64,000 nt of DNA from Chytridium lagenaria (taxonomy: Eukaryota > Chytridiomycota > Chytridiomycetes > Chytridiales > Chytridiaceae). The translations under genes were made by a program, and so were the position numbers. Numbering within the stretch: position 1 is the first letter of the stretch; each line of letters opens with the position of its first letter. This document shows positions 1 through 12,429 of this stretch, piece after piece. The notes under the pieces were generated by a model. The model saw nothing but the letters and a program-made list of their open reading frames with translations, was not told the origin of the DNA and did not search any database. The stretch covers positions 401,922 to 465,921 of the forward strand of contig JAHLKC010000009.1 of NCBI GenBank assembly GCA_025449115.1, given 5' to 3'.

Positions 1-1328
1 ATAAAACTGCACACTCTACGGTGTCAGATTGGAGGTGCGATAAGTGGTAGGAGGTGTGAGGTCTTTCAGTTAGCCTTAGGCAGCTAAATGGGGATAAGAC
101 CGTGTTGACTCTGCTGATGCTTCCCTTCGCAGGTGCCAGTTAAACCGTTTGCTGTATCCTTAAAGAACTTATTTATTTTCTTTCCTTTCTAATAATAATC
201 GTTTTCGAATTGATTACGGAAGAAGGCAATAAAGAAGTTTAATCTAAAATGAAGGAGGAGGAAGCCTCTCACAAAATCGTCATCCCTCTCCTGTCCCTTC
301 ATCATTTCACAAATTCATTTCACATGTAATGATCAAGCAAGAAAGACAGCCATGCTGTGGACATTTGATTTGGCCTTTTCTCGCAAGTGTTTTTGTGTGC
401 AGGTACAGTGAGCAGGACAAGCACCCACTTGGGCCATCGACCTGCGCTTGTATTTAAAATCCCCACGGCCACGGGGCTGTTAATAATTTCACTAAAATGA
501 ATTTTAAAGGTGATAACAACATTCCACAACCCCAGCCAACCTACAACCTATTACCAACTAAATAATTCCAAATTCCAAACAACCACATCGGATCTTCTCT
601 GTGTCTCACAAATCGATCCAAGGCTGGAATAATAGTGAAATGGGCAGTGACGCAGTGGTAAAATAATAAAATAATAAGCGAGGTCCGAAGCAGGCTTTAT
701 TTTCGATAATAAAAAAAATATGTTTATCGTGATGCTTTCTTTCAGCGTGTGGGCTTAAATAAATTGATTGCAAACTAAAAGATTGAATCAAGACATCAAC
801 AAAATCTCCATCACAAACGAGTTCAGGACTTCAAGTAGCCCAATATGCACTCGATACTGTGGGATAGGCAATGGAAGCAAAGTGCTGGCGATATTAATGT
901 GAGTTGAGAAGGGTAAAACACTACAATCATGTTAGATCGAAGATCGGATTCGAGAAAGGCACCTTTGACTCTGGGAACACTTCCGAACGAAATATGCATT
1001 CCGTCAAGTGAGTACCGAGCCGATGAGAACGCCGCGGCCGTCCTGGTCAATACATTGTAATAACAATTCCCTTACACCCGCGATCACCGGTAACTTGGTG
1101 AAAACCCGTCTCAGGCTCGTCCATAATGGTCAGAACTCTGTCCCTCCTTTTTATATTGAAGCAAGGATCGGAGAGGGAATGATCTTTGGGGTCTCTTACT
1201 ACCCGAAATGAAGACTTAAACAACTTAGGTCTTAGAGTCAAACGAATTTCGAATGACCTGAAAGGTAGAAGGTAGGTATTGGCATCAAGATCTGAGCCAC
1301 TTTAACACTCTTGACGCGTGGGTTCACG
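1..1328. other. no supportable gene
   Basis: Only short open frames are seen here. The two best are on the minus strand (about 823-1050 and 1047-1241, 60-75 codons). They are adjacent and in different frames, so they could be exon remnants of one gene, but I see no domain or convincing splice pair. Confidence 0.3.
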
Positions 1329-1760
1329 ATGGAAAGGGAAAGTGGCTTTGACGGTCCGATATTGTGCAAGCTCGTAGGCATCTTCGATGTACTTCAACAG
1401 TTCGACAAACTCCAACGCCTGTGTGAAAGGGTGCCGGAAGCGAATCTTGGAAGTTTCGGCTCCAAAGCATGGAAGGAGCTCTTAAATGCCTTCATCGAAT
1501 CCTTTCGGCGAGATCATCTAGCATCATATGTGGATGTGTCCAACTTTTCGAAATTCTACAATATGCCAACAAGCGCTAGACACCAGCAGTTCAAGGAAAG
1601 TTTTGAGGATATATATGGTATCGCTAGTTTAATCCAGTTGAGAATTTCAGGCTGCAAACCGTCCACTGAGGCTTTTGGTAAAGTTTTGATCGACCAACAT
1701 GCTCCAAGCAAAGACAACCGACTAAGAGATCAAAAAAAAAAACAACAAGAAAAACAGTAG
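1329..1760 (+). CDS. hypothetical protein, possibly partial
   Basis: An open frame of about 143 codons starts at the first ATG (1329) and ends in a Lys/Gln-rich tail just before the stop. The middle is a plausible mixed helical globular sequence with regularly spaced Leu, Phe and Trp residues. There is no signal peptide or membrane segment. I recognise no family. The downstream intergenic stretch is short and the next gene starts at 2053 on the same strand. This may be a terminal exon of a longer gene or a decayed copy. The call rests on amino-acid composition alone. Confidence 0.3.
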   Translation: MERESGFDGPILCKLVGIFDVLQQFDKLQRLCERVPEANLGSFGSKAWKELLNAFIESFRRDHLASYVDVSNFSKFYNMPTSARHQQFKESFEDIYGIASLIQLRISGCKPSTEAFGKVLIDQHAPSKDNRLRDQKKKQQEKQ

Positions 1761-2052
1761 TCCTGTATTGTCACCCAGTAGAGATCCGAGCGTCAATTCA
1801 ACTCATGCCTTCCCGTCGCTTGCTTCGAGAATGAACGTCGAACGTTGATGGATGGATGGTCCTATAGGAACAGGCTCCAAATTTCTCAATAGACAATTCA
1901 AGCCCAAATTCAGCCTGCATTCTGACTTGTCACTCAAAACTCAACCACCAATCCACCCAACGTCCATCCCTCAGAAGAATAGGAATCTTTTGCTTCAACT
2001 CAAACCCACCACCAGCACACGTACGCACACGTATCAAGCATACTATTGAAAG

Positions 2053-3027
2053 ATGGCTAGAAGACGAAAGAAGCAAGTGACCGTAAAGAAGGGCAGGAAG
2101 AAACCTACTGCGTCGTCTGCGGCAAAGGGATCATCAGCACCTACAGGCAGCATGCCACCGTTGTCCCCAACTCTCTCAAGAAACTCGTCCCCGTCTCCAA
2201 CTCTCTCAAATAGAACTTCATCACCAAATGAAACATCTGCGCCGGTCATCAACTCGACTACAGTGGCCACCCCGTTGTCCCCACAACTCCCTTCGGAGAC
2301 GATCGTCATCTCACAGCCCACTGTTCTTGGTCCCCAGTCTACTGCGAGCGATAAGATACGCCTCGACACAAGCTCTTTCTCCTTGTACTCAAGAAGCAGC
2401 TCGCCTGAGCCTGCAGGGTACTCTAGTCCAACCCATCCAAAAGTTGGTTCTCACTTGGGCAGGTTTGACTCATCTTCCTTTGGTGGAAGAGTCGCTCTGC
2501 CGAAGACAACTGCACGCAAAAGACCTATTGATATGGACGAGGATCGTGTTCCTGGAGAGAATAGTGCCATTAAAGAAATTAAGACCGTCAAGCCCACTGT
2601 GGTCTTTCCACCAAGACGGCAGGGTCTTCGATCCTCTGCTAAAGAAAAAGATGATGAAATCATGGGTAAGACTGGTATATATCGATTTAAATCTAATCAT
2701 CTTTTAGCTGATAGAACCGACATCTTTGGTTCTGGTCAGGGCTTTGTGACCAAGTCATTTTCTAAGCGGAAAAGCGGGGAGGACGAGACTGAAGTATACG
2801 AAGAGGACTATGAGGCTCGCGGCCGACCTGCAAAGAGGTCCCGGTCAAAAGTAGAAGAGGAAGATGTGAAAAGGTTCATTATATCTGGCGAAGTGTTAAG
2901 GTCGAGACCAGGTCGGGGATTGGGAATGACGAAGCCGGACCGATGGGTCAAAAGGACTGTCATTTTGGTAAAACTTGTTACTTTTGCTTTACTTGTTCAG
3001 ATCATGATTATAACATCAAGACACTAA
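2053..3027 (+). CDS. Ser-rich basic hypothetical (probably nuclear) protein
   Basis: The frame opens with a strongly basic stretch (MARRRKKQV, then KKGRKK) that would serve as a nuclear localisation signal. About 130 residues rich in Ser, Pro and Thr follow, then an acidic/basic mixed C-terminal half with KRKSGEDE and RPAKRSRSKVEEED. No catalytic domain is seen. A 42-nt stretch at about 2666-2707 has intron ends (GTAAG...TTTTAG) and is a multiple of three without a stop, so it can be spliced or retained in frame. Near the end a GTAAAAC donor (about 2969) pairs with acceptors near 3001 or 3040, so the true C-terminus could be at 3027 or at about 3087. I do not recognise the family. Confidence 0.5.
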   Translation: MARRRKKQVTVKKGRKKPTASSAAKGSSAPTGSMPPLSPTLSRNSSPSPTLSNRTSSPNETSAPVINSTTVATPLSPQLPSETIVISQPTVLGPQSTASDKIRLDTSSFSLYSRSSSPEPAGYSSPTHPKVGSHLGRFDSSSFGGRVALPKTTARKRPIDMDEDRVPGENSAIKEIKTVKPTVVFPPRRQGLRSSAKEKDDEIMGKTGIYRFKSNHLLADRTDIFGSGQGFVTKSFSKRKSGEDETEVYEEDYEARGRPAKRSRSKVEEEDVKRFIISGEVLRSRPGRGLGMTKPDRWVKRTVILVKLVTFALLVQIMIITSRH

Positions 3028-3087
3028 CATTATTTTATAGTCCGAGTCATTCCAGTGCACCCGTCTCGACTTGCTTGGATTTTACTG

Positions 3088-3654
3088 AACATAATCATGA
3101 AGCTACAAGACTGAATACCCTTCGTGTCCCATTGTCCATTATTCTAATTTTCTTATCATTTATCACAAGCGTTTATTCACTCTCTTTGTTGATACTTATA
3201 TAAGCCCTCTTCCCCCAAACCCCCTCCCCATTCATTTTCGAATTCGCATTCAATACACAAATTTAGAAAATTCTTAAATACATATCTTTGAAAAGTGATG
3301 CATATGGACATTGTACCGAACCTACACTTTATAATTTCTAGCACCTAAGCATTTATCATTCGATATTCTACATATGCATTTAAGGAAAACACACCTGTTT
3401 TTTTCCTTAATCTTTTGCTCTGCTTTTCCCACTCTGACTTTACAAATTCTACAAACCATCTCGCTTCAAAGTAGGTCGAAGTCATTTTGTTGTAGTCTAA
3501 GGAAAATCACGCACAAAATTTGAATTGAATATAAAGCGCCTTTATCTACTTCACTTTCAGTAAAACGTTCGTCTAATGTTCAAGTACATTATTTAACAGT
3601 ACATAGAATTTCCAAAGTTTTATCTCAACAAACATTTAAACCGTCTCATCATTT
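3088..3654. other. AT-rich intergenic region, convergent gene ends
   Basis: This lies between the 3' end of the plus-strand Ser-rich gene and the 3' end of the minus-strand decarboxylase gene. It presumably holds both 3' UTRs. No coding signal is seen. Confidence 0.5.
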
Positions 3655-5776
3655 TTACTCCCTTGCCTTCCTCCTCTCCTCCACAACCTCCTCAGCAATC
3701 TTCTTGATAACCTCAAAAGCCCTATTAACATGCTCATCCGTCGTCGCCGGGCTTCCACTCACAAATCGAATCACATCCTGTCCAAGCACAATAGTGTGCG
3801 TCAAGAAAAGGGTACCTTCAGCATTGATCCTAGAATGAACTTCCTTGGTGATAAGGTTGGCTTCGGCGTCAACAGCGTCTGCGGGAGTGGAAGAATGAGG
3901 AAGAACTTGGAAAGTGATGAGGGCAAAATTTGGGCCGGTGGTGAGACGGAAAAGATTGGGAAGGGAGGTGACGTGTTTGGTCATGAGGTGGGCTTGCGCG
4001 ACATGCTGCATTAATAGGATTTTAGGAATAAATAGAGGATCCCCATTCGGTGCTATCTGCATCGTCCTTACCTTTCGAATGTGTTCACGAATGCCAGTCA
4101 AACCGTAACTTCTCATAACAAACCAGATTTTGAGAGATCTGAAGCGTCTTCCAAGAGGCAACCTAGAAAGATATAAAAATATTATCAATATAATTTCAGT
4201 TACAGAAATGGTTTGAAACTTACTGCCAGTCACGATAGTCAGTCACAAGGCCGCTGTCGGACTGTGGGTTGCGAAGGTAAGCGGGTGTAATGGAAAGAGC
4301 GTTGAGAAGATACTTTCGCTTCTTTACCCTATATAATATATATCAGTTTTAGAAGATGCAACACGCAAAACGTTTTTTTAAAAAAAGGATGTATGAAGAC
4401 AAATGACCTTTAGAGATCACTTACCACATAGGCGAACAATCAAAGTTAGTCAACATCCACTTATGCATATTAAAATCAAAAGAATCCACCCCCTCAACGC
4501 CAGCCATATGTTCCTTAAACTCTTCACAAACAAGCGCAGACCCAGCCCAAGCCGCATCAATATGCACCCAAATATCAGTGTCCTTAACAGCCTCAACGAT
4601 CTCCGGAATGGCATCAGTAGCTCCAGTAGAGGTCGTTCCAATGGTTGCGGTGATGAAGAACGGGATGAGACCTTTGGCGTTGTCCTCTGCGATGGCTTGG
4701 CGAACGGCATCACCGCGGAGACGCTGATTCTTGTCGGCGGCAATTTTGCGGAAGCGGACATTGCAATCATGGAAGCCTTTTGGGTGCAAGAATGGGTCTA
4801 AATTGAAGAGAAATAAATAGTGGTTATTTTTTGCCAAAGCTCAAGACATCAACAGAGTTATGCTGATATGAAGAGAATAATGCGATATCTTTGTTATACC
4901 TCCGAAGAGCCGTAAGCAATGAGCCTGGATTGAAGATCCCTGGTGCTATCATCAGTCAAACCCCCCCTTTCTTGTAGTCTGTCCATAACTCTCTGTCTGG
5001 CTGCAATCAGTGCGACGCAACAGCCTCAGATGCAGTTCCCTGGATAACACCACCCCCATCGCCCTTGGAAAGGAAAGATTCGTCTAAACCGATAGCTTTG
5101 CCCATCCAGTCGAGAACAATCGTCTCAAGCTCGGTACAAGAAGGTGAAGTCTGCCAGTTGAATCTGAGCATAGACAAGTTAGATGAGGAAAGTACGATGA
5201 GACATACCCGATACAAGACACCATGCTTGAGTACATATCTCCAAGAATACTTGGGTATGATGAGCCGCTTGGGAAGAAAGCAAAGAAGTTGGGATGCTGC
5301 CTATGAATAACAGAAACCGAACAAAACTATCAGAACCTCGTGTAATAAAGCTTGACGATATATGGTGGGCTTTACCAGTGAGTTATGCCTGAATGCAATC
5401 AATGCATAATCGCATAGTATTGCGATCGGGGTGTTGACAAGCAATGCATCAGTATCGAGATAAATGACACAACTACCCTATCTTAACGCACCTTGCATGA
5501 TCTTGGTCTCAAAGTCTTCAGCAATGAGTTCAAACGATTCCGGATTCTCAGGAGCCTCTGTGGGCAACAGCTTTGCCAAAATATCCTGGTTCTACATTCG
5601 ACAGCACTGCATGCAAGCATCATCAGTATTTGCATGAGCAAATAAATCGGCAGAGGTGAGATCAGAGTCAAAAGAATTTGCACATTCTAACCTCGTTGCT
5701 CATCAAGCGTCTCATAATATTTGGCGATGCGCTCGACCGTTGCATGACCCCACTTTCTGAATTCGTCGGCGTTCAT
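3655..5776 (-). CDS. aromatic-L-amino-acid decarboxylase (PLP group II decarboxylase), frame broken
   Basis: This enzyme family decarboxylates aromatic amino acids (DOPA, tryptophan, tyrosine, phenylalanine) to amines in the cytosol. The start at 5776 gives an N-terminus typical of the family (MNADEFRKWGHATVERIAKY). Further exons carry the substrate/PLP-site segments TSPSCTELE, GGGVIQGTASEA, HIDAAWAGSA and the PLP lysine in FNMHKW, followed by NFDCSPMW. The C-terminal exons end in VNRAFEVIKKIAEE. Six or more introns have good GT/AG ends, including splits after SPMW, DYRDWQ and HIRK. Total length (about 490 residues) fits the family. At least four single-base frame breaks are visible: AAAA at 5578-5581, TT at 5269-5270, near 5012-5020, and near 4757-4768. 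Reading across each gives conserved sequence on both sides. These are either assembly errors or inactivation. Substrate choice cannot be read from the sequence. Confidence 0.88.
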
Positions 5777-6696
5777 CGGTTCGGGTTTGGGGAGTCTGAT
5801 GTCACACTTGCTTTTTCGGTATTCCCTGTTTCCTTACTCGTCAAGAAACGAGCAATGACAAGCGACAGAGATCGTCGTCTACCAATTATGGTTGCGTTGA
5901 GCGATTCGCTACCAATGTGAAAGGTTGCTCTCGGTCTGAAGCAACAACTGATGCACCTACTTTGCGCAAGGCTTTCAAAGAGTCCCTTGAAACGCAGTCT
6001 GGACGGAACAAGTATCAACTTCAGCATGTATCTATGTAATGGATGGATGCTAAAAGGCTTGATTGGAAGTCAGCGGGCGGACAAGGAACAGGTATGGCTC
6101 CTCGTTTGGATGTCGTCAGATGAGGGAGGATTCGGACTCGTCGTTTCTACAAGAGTTTGACAATTTCTGAGATGAGCGGCAGGTATCCTTGAGCGTCATT
6201 ATGAGCGGCATCTAAACATGGAGGCAAATCACTGAGCGGACTCCGCCGGTCTACCGGAAATGATTAAACGTTGCGCGATTGGAAGAGTTAAAACTACGTG
6301 ACGCGAAGGTGACAGCACATTCAGCTTGACTCATTCTTGCGCACACATCAATCACAATTCATAGAAAGTGAACATGGAAAACGTATAAAGGAAGCTGCGT
6401 ACTTTCATAACGACACCTTTCCTTGCTGGCTTCCTGATCGGCGGATTTTGCTCATCTTGCGGATTCGACGAGAAGGTTCCAAAAAACACAGTGCTGACAT
6501 CGTTTATTCCGTGAGAATCCGGTATCGACATCAGGTCTAATACCTTGGATTGCATTTCAGAATAAAGACGAGGGAAGTCGACAGAAAAAGAAGACACAAT
6601 TCAGAAGTTTCAGCGTGGCCACATCGACTACAGGACCACACTTAAATATTCAAGACGCTTAAGAATCAAAGAAGAATCATCAATCTTTTATCTACA
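5777..6696. other. intergenic region between divergent genes
   Basis: This separates the start of the minus-strand decarboxylase from the start of the plus-strand Ser-rich gene, so it should contain both promoters. I see no coding signal. Several short open frames on both strands overlap one another and look random. Confidence 0.4.
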
Positions 6697-9266
6697 ATGG
6701 TCGATGGCCAAATCTCGTCCCCTACGTCACCCTCGGACGATGTGGACAGGCCTTTTGTCTCACCGCAATCGATGCGGCGAGCTGCAAGGCTTGTGCAAGG
6801 ATCGCCTTTCCCTTTTGGACTTCATCAGACAGCATCGCCCTCAGGACTAGTTGACGAGGAAGCAGTTAGTAGCTTGGGACGGTCGGCTGGTGCGAGACGA
6901 TTGATCAGACCATTTCCCACCGGTCCCATAGAGATAGATACCAGGAGGCAACCGTCACTATCTAAAGTCGGTTCACCGCCTCTTGATCATGGACTTCAGG
7001 TTCGCTTAAAACTTTGTGATGATTACTTATGTAGTTTCTCTCCATTAGACAATCATGTCAGAGGTTCATGATCACGCAGGGACAACCAACAACGGACTTC
7101 TCATGCATTCAAGAGCCAGCTGTCTCAGCAAGTCAGCCGTCTTTTGATCTTCCATCAACAAAATTCGAAGGCGTTTATGCTTGAGCAATCTGAAATGATG
7201 CCTACGAACACCACAACGCGGATTTTTACTGAGGAAAAGATTGCAGCTTCTACTACGAAATCCCATATAGCAAAGCCACGACAGCGTGCTCAGAGTAATC
7301 CTGTGAGAGCCTCAAGATTCTCCACCAAAGCGAGATCTTTCAGTGTAGCAAAGGAGGGACAGACAGAGGAAATCAATGAACTCCCCAAAAGAATGTCGAC
7401 AGCACTCGAAGAGGAAGGATCTTGCTTTGGACGTGTAAGCAAGCTATTTAATTTTAGAAGGAGAAGTTCGTCTGTGAGCAAAGCCCAGCAAACACTGCCA
7501 GATGAAGTCTTCAGCTTTTCGACGGAGAAGAGTTCCAAGTCTTCAATTAAGGTGTACCAAGGAGAATCCATTGTACCAGATGACCGAACCATTCCGTATG
7601 TAAGCAGAGTGAATTCCCGTCGACGAAGCAAAACGGAATCATGCATCAGTAATTCATTGACGGCTGCCGGAGGAGTCTCTAAAAGTTCTTTGCATCTACA
7701 TCACTGCCCTTCCGTTTTGGAACGCACAGGGTCTACTCATGCATTCTCACATGATCATGAAGCCGGCACACTACGATCGCTCCCGCACCCCATTCCGGTT
7801 CCACTTCATTTCGTGATAGCGATGGTCACGATAACCTGAAAGCATATTTCTCGTCACTTCGCGCATCCAATATCATCCACCCAGTAGATCATCCCAACTT
7901 TTTAGGGACAGAGTCATCTGATGATACTCCTGAGGTTTGCGCACCCAAAACTGTAGGAAGACCATACAACAAGAAGCAGTCGGAGGTCATCGTTTAGTGA
8001 GGACGCACCCTTTGACCCAAACGACGACCCAATCTTCCCACGCGAATCGCAACGTCGACGACGCAAGTCAAGGCCATTAATACCCCCTCACATCATGAAG
8101 AATGGTTTCTTGTCTTCCGCACCCACACCATCTAACACATCAACGTCTGGCCAGCTCCCTTCAGAAAATTCCGCCGAGTCAGTAGTTGGGGAGATGCTTT
8201 TCCCTACATGGCCCAGAGCACCAAGGACGCGGTCAACTTCAGGAACCGCCTATTTTTAACGGATGGGAGAGCCGTACAAGTATGACAGACCATCATGATG
8301 ACATTGAAGGCGCTCAAATTCAAACTGACGGCATGGAGGCGGAGGAAGCGTGTAAAGAGGGAAACCCACACCGTTAAATCCGGAGCGCCAACGTTCTGGG
8401 ATTGCTTGTGGGTGATTTGGAAGAGTGCAAGGGCGGCAAAGAGCTTGCGGAAAATCAACGTGTGGCAAACGGCAGCTTGTCAGCCCAACAATGCATCTAC
8501 GAACGGTGTATCTATTGATACCTTCTCTGCACATGCTTCACATATCCAGCGTACTCGATCATTTCACGCTTCTGTCGTTTTATGCGACATCCATGGCGCG
8601 CATGTCGTTGAAGAGACTTATCAAGTTAAAGATGTTCGGGTCGTTGACCGTCCCTCGCTTCCATCCAACTCCACCTCCTTTTCTCTTCTCATGAAACTAC
8701 CTGATCACACAGCAGACACTCAACGGAAGAACGTGTCCTCGCTTGAAGTCTCGCAATCAAAATCCATCCGATTGACATCAAATATGCCACCATCCCCCGC
8801 GTTCATCGAAGACCCAGCGAAACCTATCGCAATGCCTTCTCTTTCACCCCACCTCATCACCCCGATATCGATGGCGGGCCTTCCATTGCATCCACTCTCG
8901 GATCACCTTCATCCTCTCAACTCAACCCTCATAAACCCTTCGCGAAGCAAGCTGCACCTGTATGAAACCAGTGGAAGCAACTCGGCGCTCCATCCGCGTA
9001 CCATGTCTATGCGGGGTTTGCCGGCCTCGTCGCCGAGTCTTGCGAAACTTCCTGTGACGTGTAGTCTTGCGCCGACGGCTTCTGCGTCGACGGTGCTGGG
9101 GTGTCGGTGTAGATGGTGTTTTGGTGGGGTTGGGGTGGAAAAAATCGTGTGGGGGGATAATGATGATGGTCATGATGTTGATAATGTGATTAGGTTGGGG
9201 GGTTGGAGACGTGAGAGTCCCTTTTTTATATCTTTATTGTATACCTTTTTTTTTTATTTTTTTTGA
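6697..9266 (+). CDS. Ser/Arg-rich hypothetical protein in several frame-shifted pieces
   Basis: Five plus-strand blocks follow one another with the same low-complexity, Ser/Pro/Arg-rich composition: 6697-7071, 7120-7839, about 7990-8260, 8186-8377 and 8295-9266. They probably belong to one gene. The first block begins at ATG 6697. A likely intron starts with GTTCGC near 6999 and ends at one of two AG acceptors near 7033 or 7048. Blocks switch frame where no splice site is obvious, as in other genes here. Basic clusters (RRRSSSVS, RRRSKTES) look like phosphorylation sites for basophilic kinases. A short hydrophobic stretch (WDCLWVIWK) near 8400 is the only possible membrane contact. No domain is recognised. 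The exact start, stop and intron number are uncertain. Confidence 0.4.
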
Positions 9267-10641
9267 TGAAGTTAGCAATTGCTGAATGTTGGCGAGTTAA
9301 ATTATTTATCAGCACAATAATAATAGTAATAATCATGTTGTCTTGCAAAAGCAGTTTCGATCGTTTAAGCATGGTTTTTTTTTTTTTTTTGTTTTTTTTA
9401 TAATTTTTTATTACGTTCTTCTCATTAATTTGAAGACGTAGTCCGAGATATATTTAGTTTAACTATAGAGGTTCTTGAATCATTTCGTTGTAATTCATAG
9501 ATGAAAATGTCAGGTAAACAAACCATTCACCTTCGCTTGTTATTTTTAACACGTTGACTTTGTTGTTGGCATTACCGACCGCTATCTCATTCCTACAGCC
9601 TCTCGCATATAAAAGTCTTTTTCGCCAACCTTTCACCGAAATAACCATCATCGTCCCAAAAACCGTTCATTCTAAAAGAAAAATTACACACACAACACTA
9701 AATTGGAAACCAGATATATATAAGATATGTTCCATGCAACCCGACCCAAACATACACAACAAAAACACGGGAAAAAGCAAAAAAAAAACGGAAAAATAAG
9801 CAATCTGGTTTCTCTCTCTCTCGCGAAAAAAAACCAAAAACACAAAATAAAAGAATGAGGGCGAACCGCGACGAGGTGCTGGGACATATCACATCCCATA
9901 AAAAACAAAAGCAGAAAAGCGCACGCAACAAATAACAACAAGAAAACACGAAGATAGCTTAAACCCGTCCCCCGTAGCTCAAGAAAAAAAACTAACAAAA
10001 AAACCAGACTCCAAATCCCTTCACCGATCTACCCAACCATTTCACCATACACCACTAAAACCATCCATCACTAAATTACCATCTCCCCTTACCCACTATC
10101 ATATGACACAGAACTACTCGCCCAACTCAAAAACACTACTCCTCGACGCCAACTTTCTCACCCTCTTCAAGATTAGACAAAAGCATGAAAATATTGGTTC
10201 TTTCCCTTATTTTTTTTCTTTTTCTTTCTTAAATATAGTTTCGAATTTGCTTAGCTTTTATTTTTCAAAAGGATAGGTAGTGTACAGGGTAGCAAAAAAA
10301 AAAAAGATAGAATAGACAAGGTATATATAGATATAACCAAAAAATCAAAAATAGGCGTAAAAAGAAAGGAGAAATGGCTTAAGATGTACTGAGAACATTA
10401 ACCTCCCCCCCCCCCCGCCTTCCAAAAAAAAAAGATAATGTAATAACAGAAACCAAGAAATAAGGATACGCATAAAATAAAAAATATAATGACGTGGGTT
10501 GGTCTACGAATAGTGATGTTTAATACCTCACAGACGATGACCTTGAAATATCCAACGTCGACACAACTCCGAATCGAATACGCCACACTATCGTCGTCAT
10601 CGTCATTATCTCTTCTGTCAAAAAATGTTCCCTCCTCCTCC
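9267..10641. other. A- and C-rich intergenic region
   Basis: This lies between two convergent genes. It has many A-runs and low-complexity C/A stretches (for example 9780-10010 and a C-run at about 10405-10416). The minus-strand open frames are hydrophobic by-products of this composition. No gene is seen. Confidence 0.45.
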
Positions 10642-12429
10642 TCAATCACCCCATCCCCCCTCCATGATCACCGATCCCGTCATTACATCAGACGAATGAG
10701 GTCGTGACATCACCGACGCGCCATCCATAATCGAACTCCCGTAAAGTGACGACCCATGATCAATAACGTCGACGCCCCAATCGACGTGGACCGTTGACTG
10801 TCGTGTCGGACGAGCATTGAGAACGCGCAGCTACACAGCGCCGCGTATTTGGAACGACCGGGGTTTAGATTCCTCCTCCATCAACACTGTCGGTGCTCGA
10901 CCGAGGGGTGTAAATGTTTGAGGTTCTTCCTGGTTACTTGTGGGTGCTGGTGGGATGGCGAATGAGAAATGGGGGACGGGGGGACGGGTTTCAACGGGAG
11001 AGGTGACGTTTCTGCGACGGCTTCCATGTAGATGGAGGAAGGGGCGCGACGACGGGGTTTATGATCTTCCTGGGATGTTGTTGAGTGATACGTGGAGTTT
11101 GATAGGGTCTTGGCGTTTGTGGAGGGAGAGGGTGGAGGCTGGGGAGATGATGGAGGGGTTGAAAGGAGGATGTTGTGGCTGGGAGAGGCATAGAGATGGT
11201 TGTCGCAACTGCTGAGAAAATGTTAGAATCATGCTTGGGAATAGGAAAGAACAGGAACAAAAAAAAAAGTGAATAAACGCTATGGATATGAAAATGGAGG
11301 AATAGGAGAAATCGGGAACGAAAGTGGAATGAACGGTATGAATAGGATAAATGACAATGGCGTAATTAAAGAAAAAGCATGAACTGATATGCGAAAAGTC
11401 TTTTTCTGATGCCTACCATTCTCTTTTGTATAAACGTCTCCCAAACTCTTCTCAGGGGTTGAATCATCAGCATCCTCAGCTTTGCATTCGCCGACAACTT
11501 CCCCAACTCCCCACCCTCCTCCTTCCTCTCCGTCTCCCTCCTCCGATACCTCACAAACAACCCCGTGACCACCGCCACCACAATAATCACCGACACAAGG
11601 CTAAGCGCTACCGTTCCAGTGTTACTCAGACCGCCTTTCGGGAGGGGTTCCTGTGACGGTGATTCGTTGGAGAAGGGGAGATGCCGTTTACGGGGCCGGG
11701 GGGTTGGGTTGGGATGTCGCGGGGAGGGAGGTGTCACGGGTCATTGTGGCGGCGACGGCTGGGGCACCGGCGTTTGGGAGGAAGGGACGTGGGGAGAAGG
11801 TTGTGGAGGGGGAGGCAGGGGAGGGTTCTATGGGGTTGTCGGAGGGGTTGTCGGAGGGGTTGGATGAGGGGGTGGATTCGGCTTGTTTTGGTGTGGACGT
11901 GTCAGCGGGAGCAAGATTATTGTTGACGGGGTTTTCGGGTTGAGATGGTGGCGATGGTGGTGGTGAGAGTGAATTCACTGCTGATGGTGAAGGTGGTGGT
12001 GGTGGTGATGGAACCGATGGTGTAGCTGCGTCAATGTAGACGGACCAACTCCCCTGTTTCCCCAACAAGGCACCAATCTGATCATTCGACTTTCCGCATT
12101 CCTCGCCATTCCCACACCGCAATGGACAAGATACTCCACTGGTTGATCCAGGGTTTGCTTTTATGTAAGCAATGAGCGATGACGTTGTTGCGCAAAAGCA
12201 TGAGAAATCGTCACCGTTGTAGGCGGCACCTATCAGAGCGTAGGTGTTGCGACCGCATCGGATGTGCAGGCGGCGCTCGTCATGGAGTTTGTGGAGGTGG
12301 AGAAAATGAAACGTTGGTTGATGCGGTCAACGGACCTTCCGGGATGCAGCCATGGTAGGTCTGAGGGGTCACGAGGGGGAGGAGGAGGAGGACGCTGAGG
12401 AGAGTGAGGCATTGTCGTTTTGAGGACAT
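10642..12429 (-). CDS. WSC-domain single-pass membrane protein (wall-sensor-like), frame broken
   Basis: The start at 12429 gives a clear signal peptide (MSSKRQ followed by a Leu-rich core ending TPQ). A WSC-type cysteine domain follows: YHGC, SMTSAAC, then a YALIGAAYNG strand, SCFC, SCPLRCGNGEECG and a closing WSVY. WSC domains are about 80 residues with paired cysteines and bind wall glycans. A Ser/Thr/Pro-rich stalk of about 110 residues leads to one transmembrane helix (near 11590-11545) with a basic stop-transfer end (RYRRRE). A cytosolic tail continues over a further exon, whose acceptor is near 11217, to about 10642. The architecture matches fungal wall-integrity sensors (Wsc type), though the tail is not recognisable. 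Frame breaks occur at about 12290, 12262 and in a C6 run near 11700. Two in-frame stops in the tail (near 11060 and 10832) probably have the same cause. Confidence 0.72.

Noticed and set aside
2943..3010. Possible CDCA7-type zinc finger (KTCYFCFTC)
   Set aside because: The cysteines lie within the best intron near the end of the gene and the other fingers of that domain are missing.
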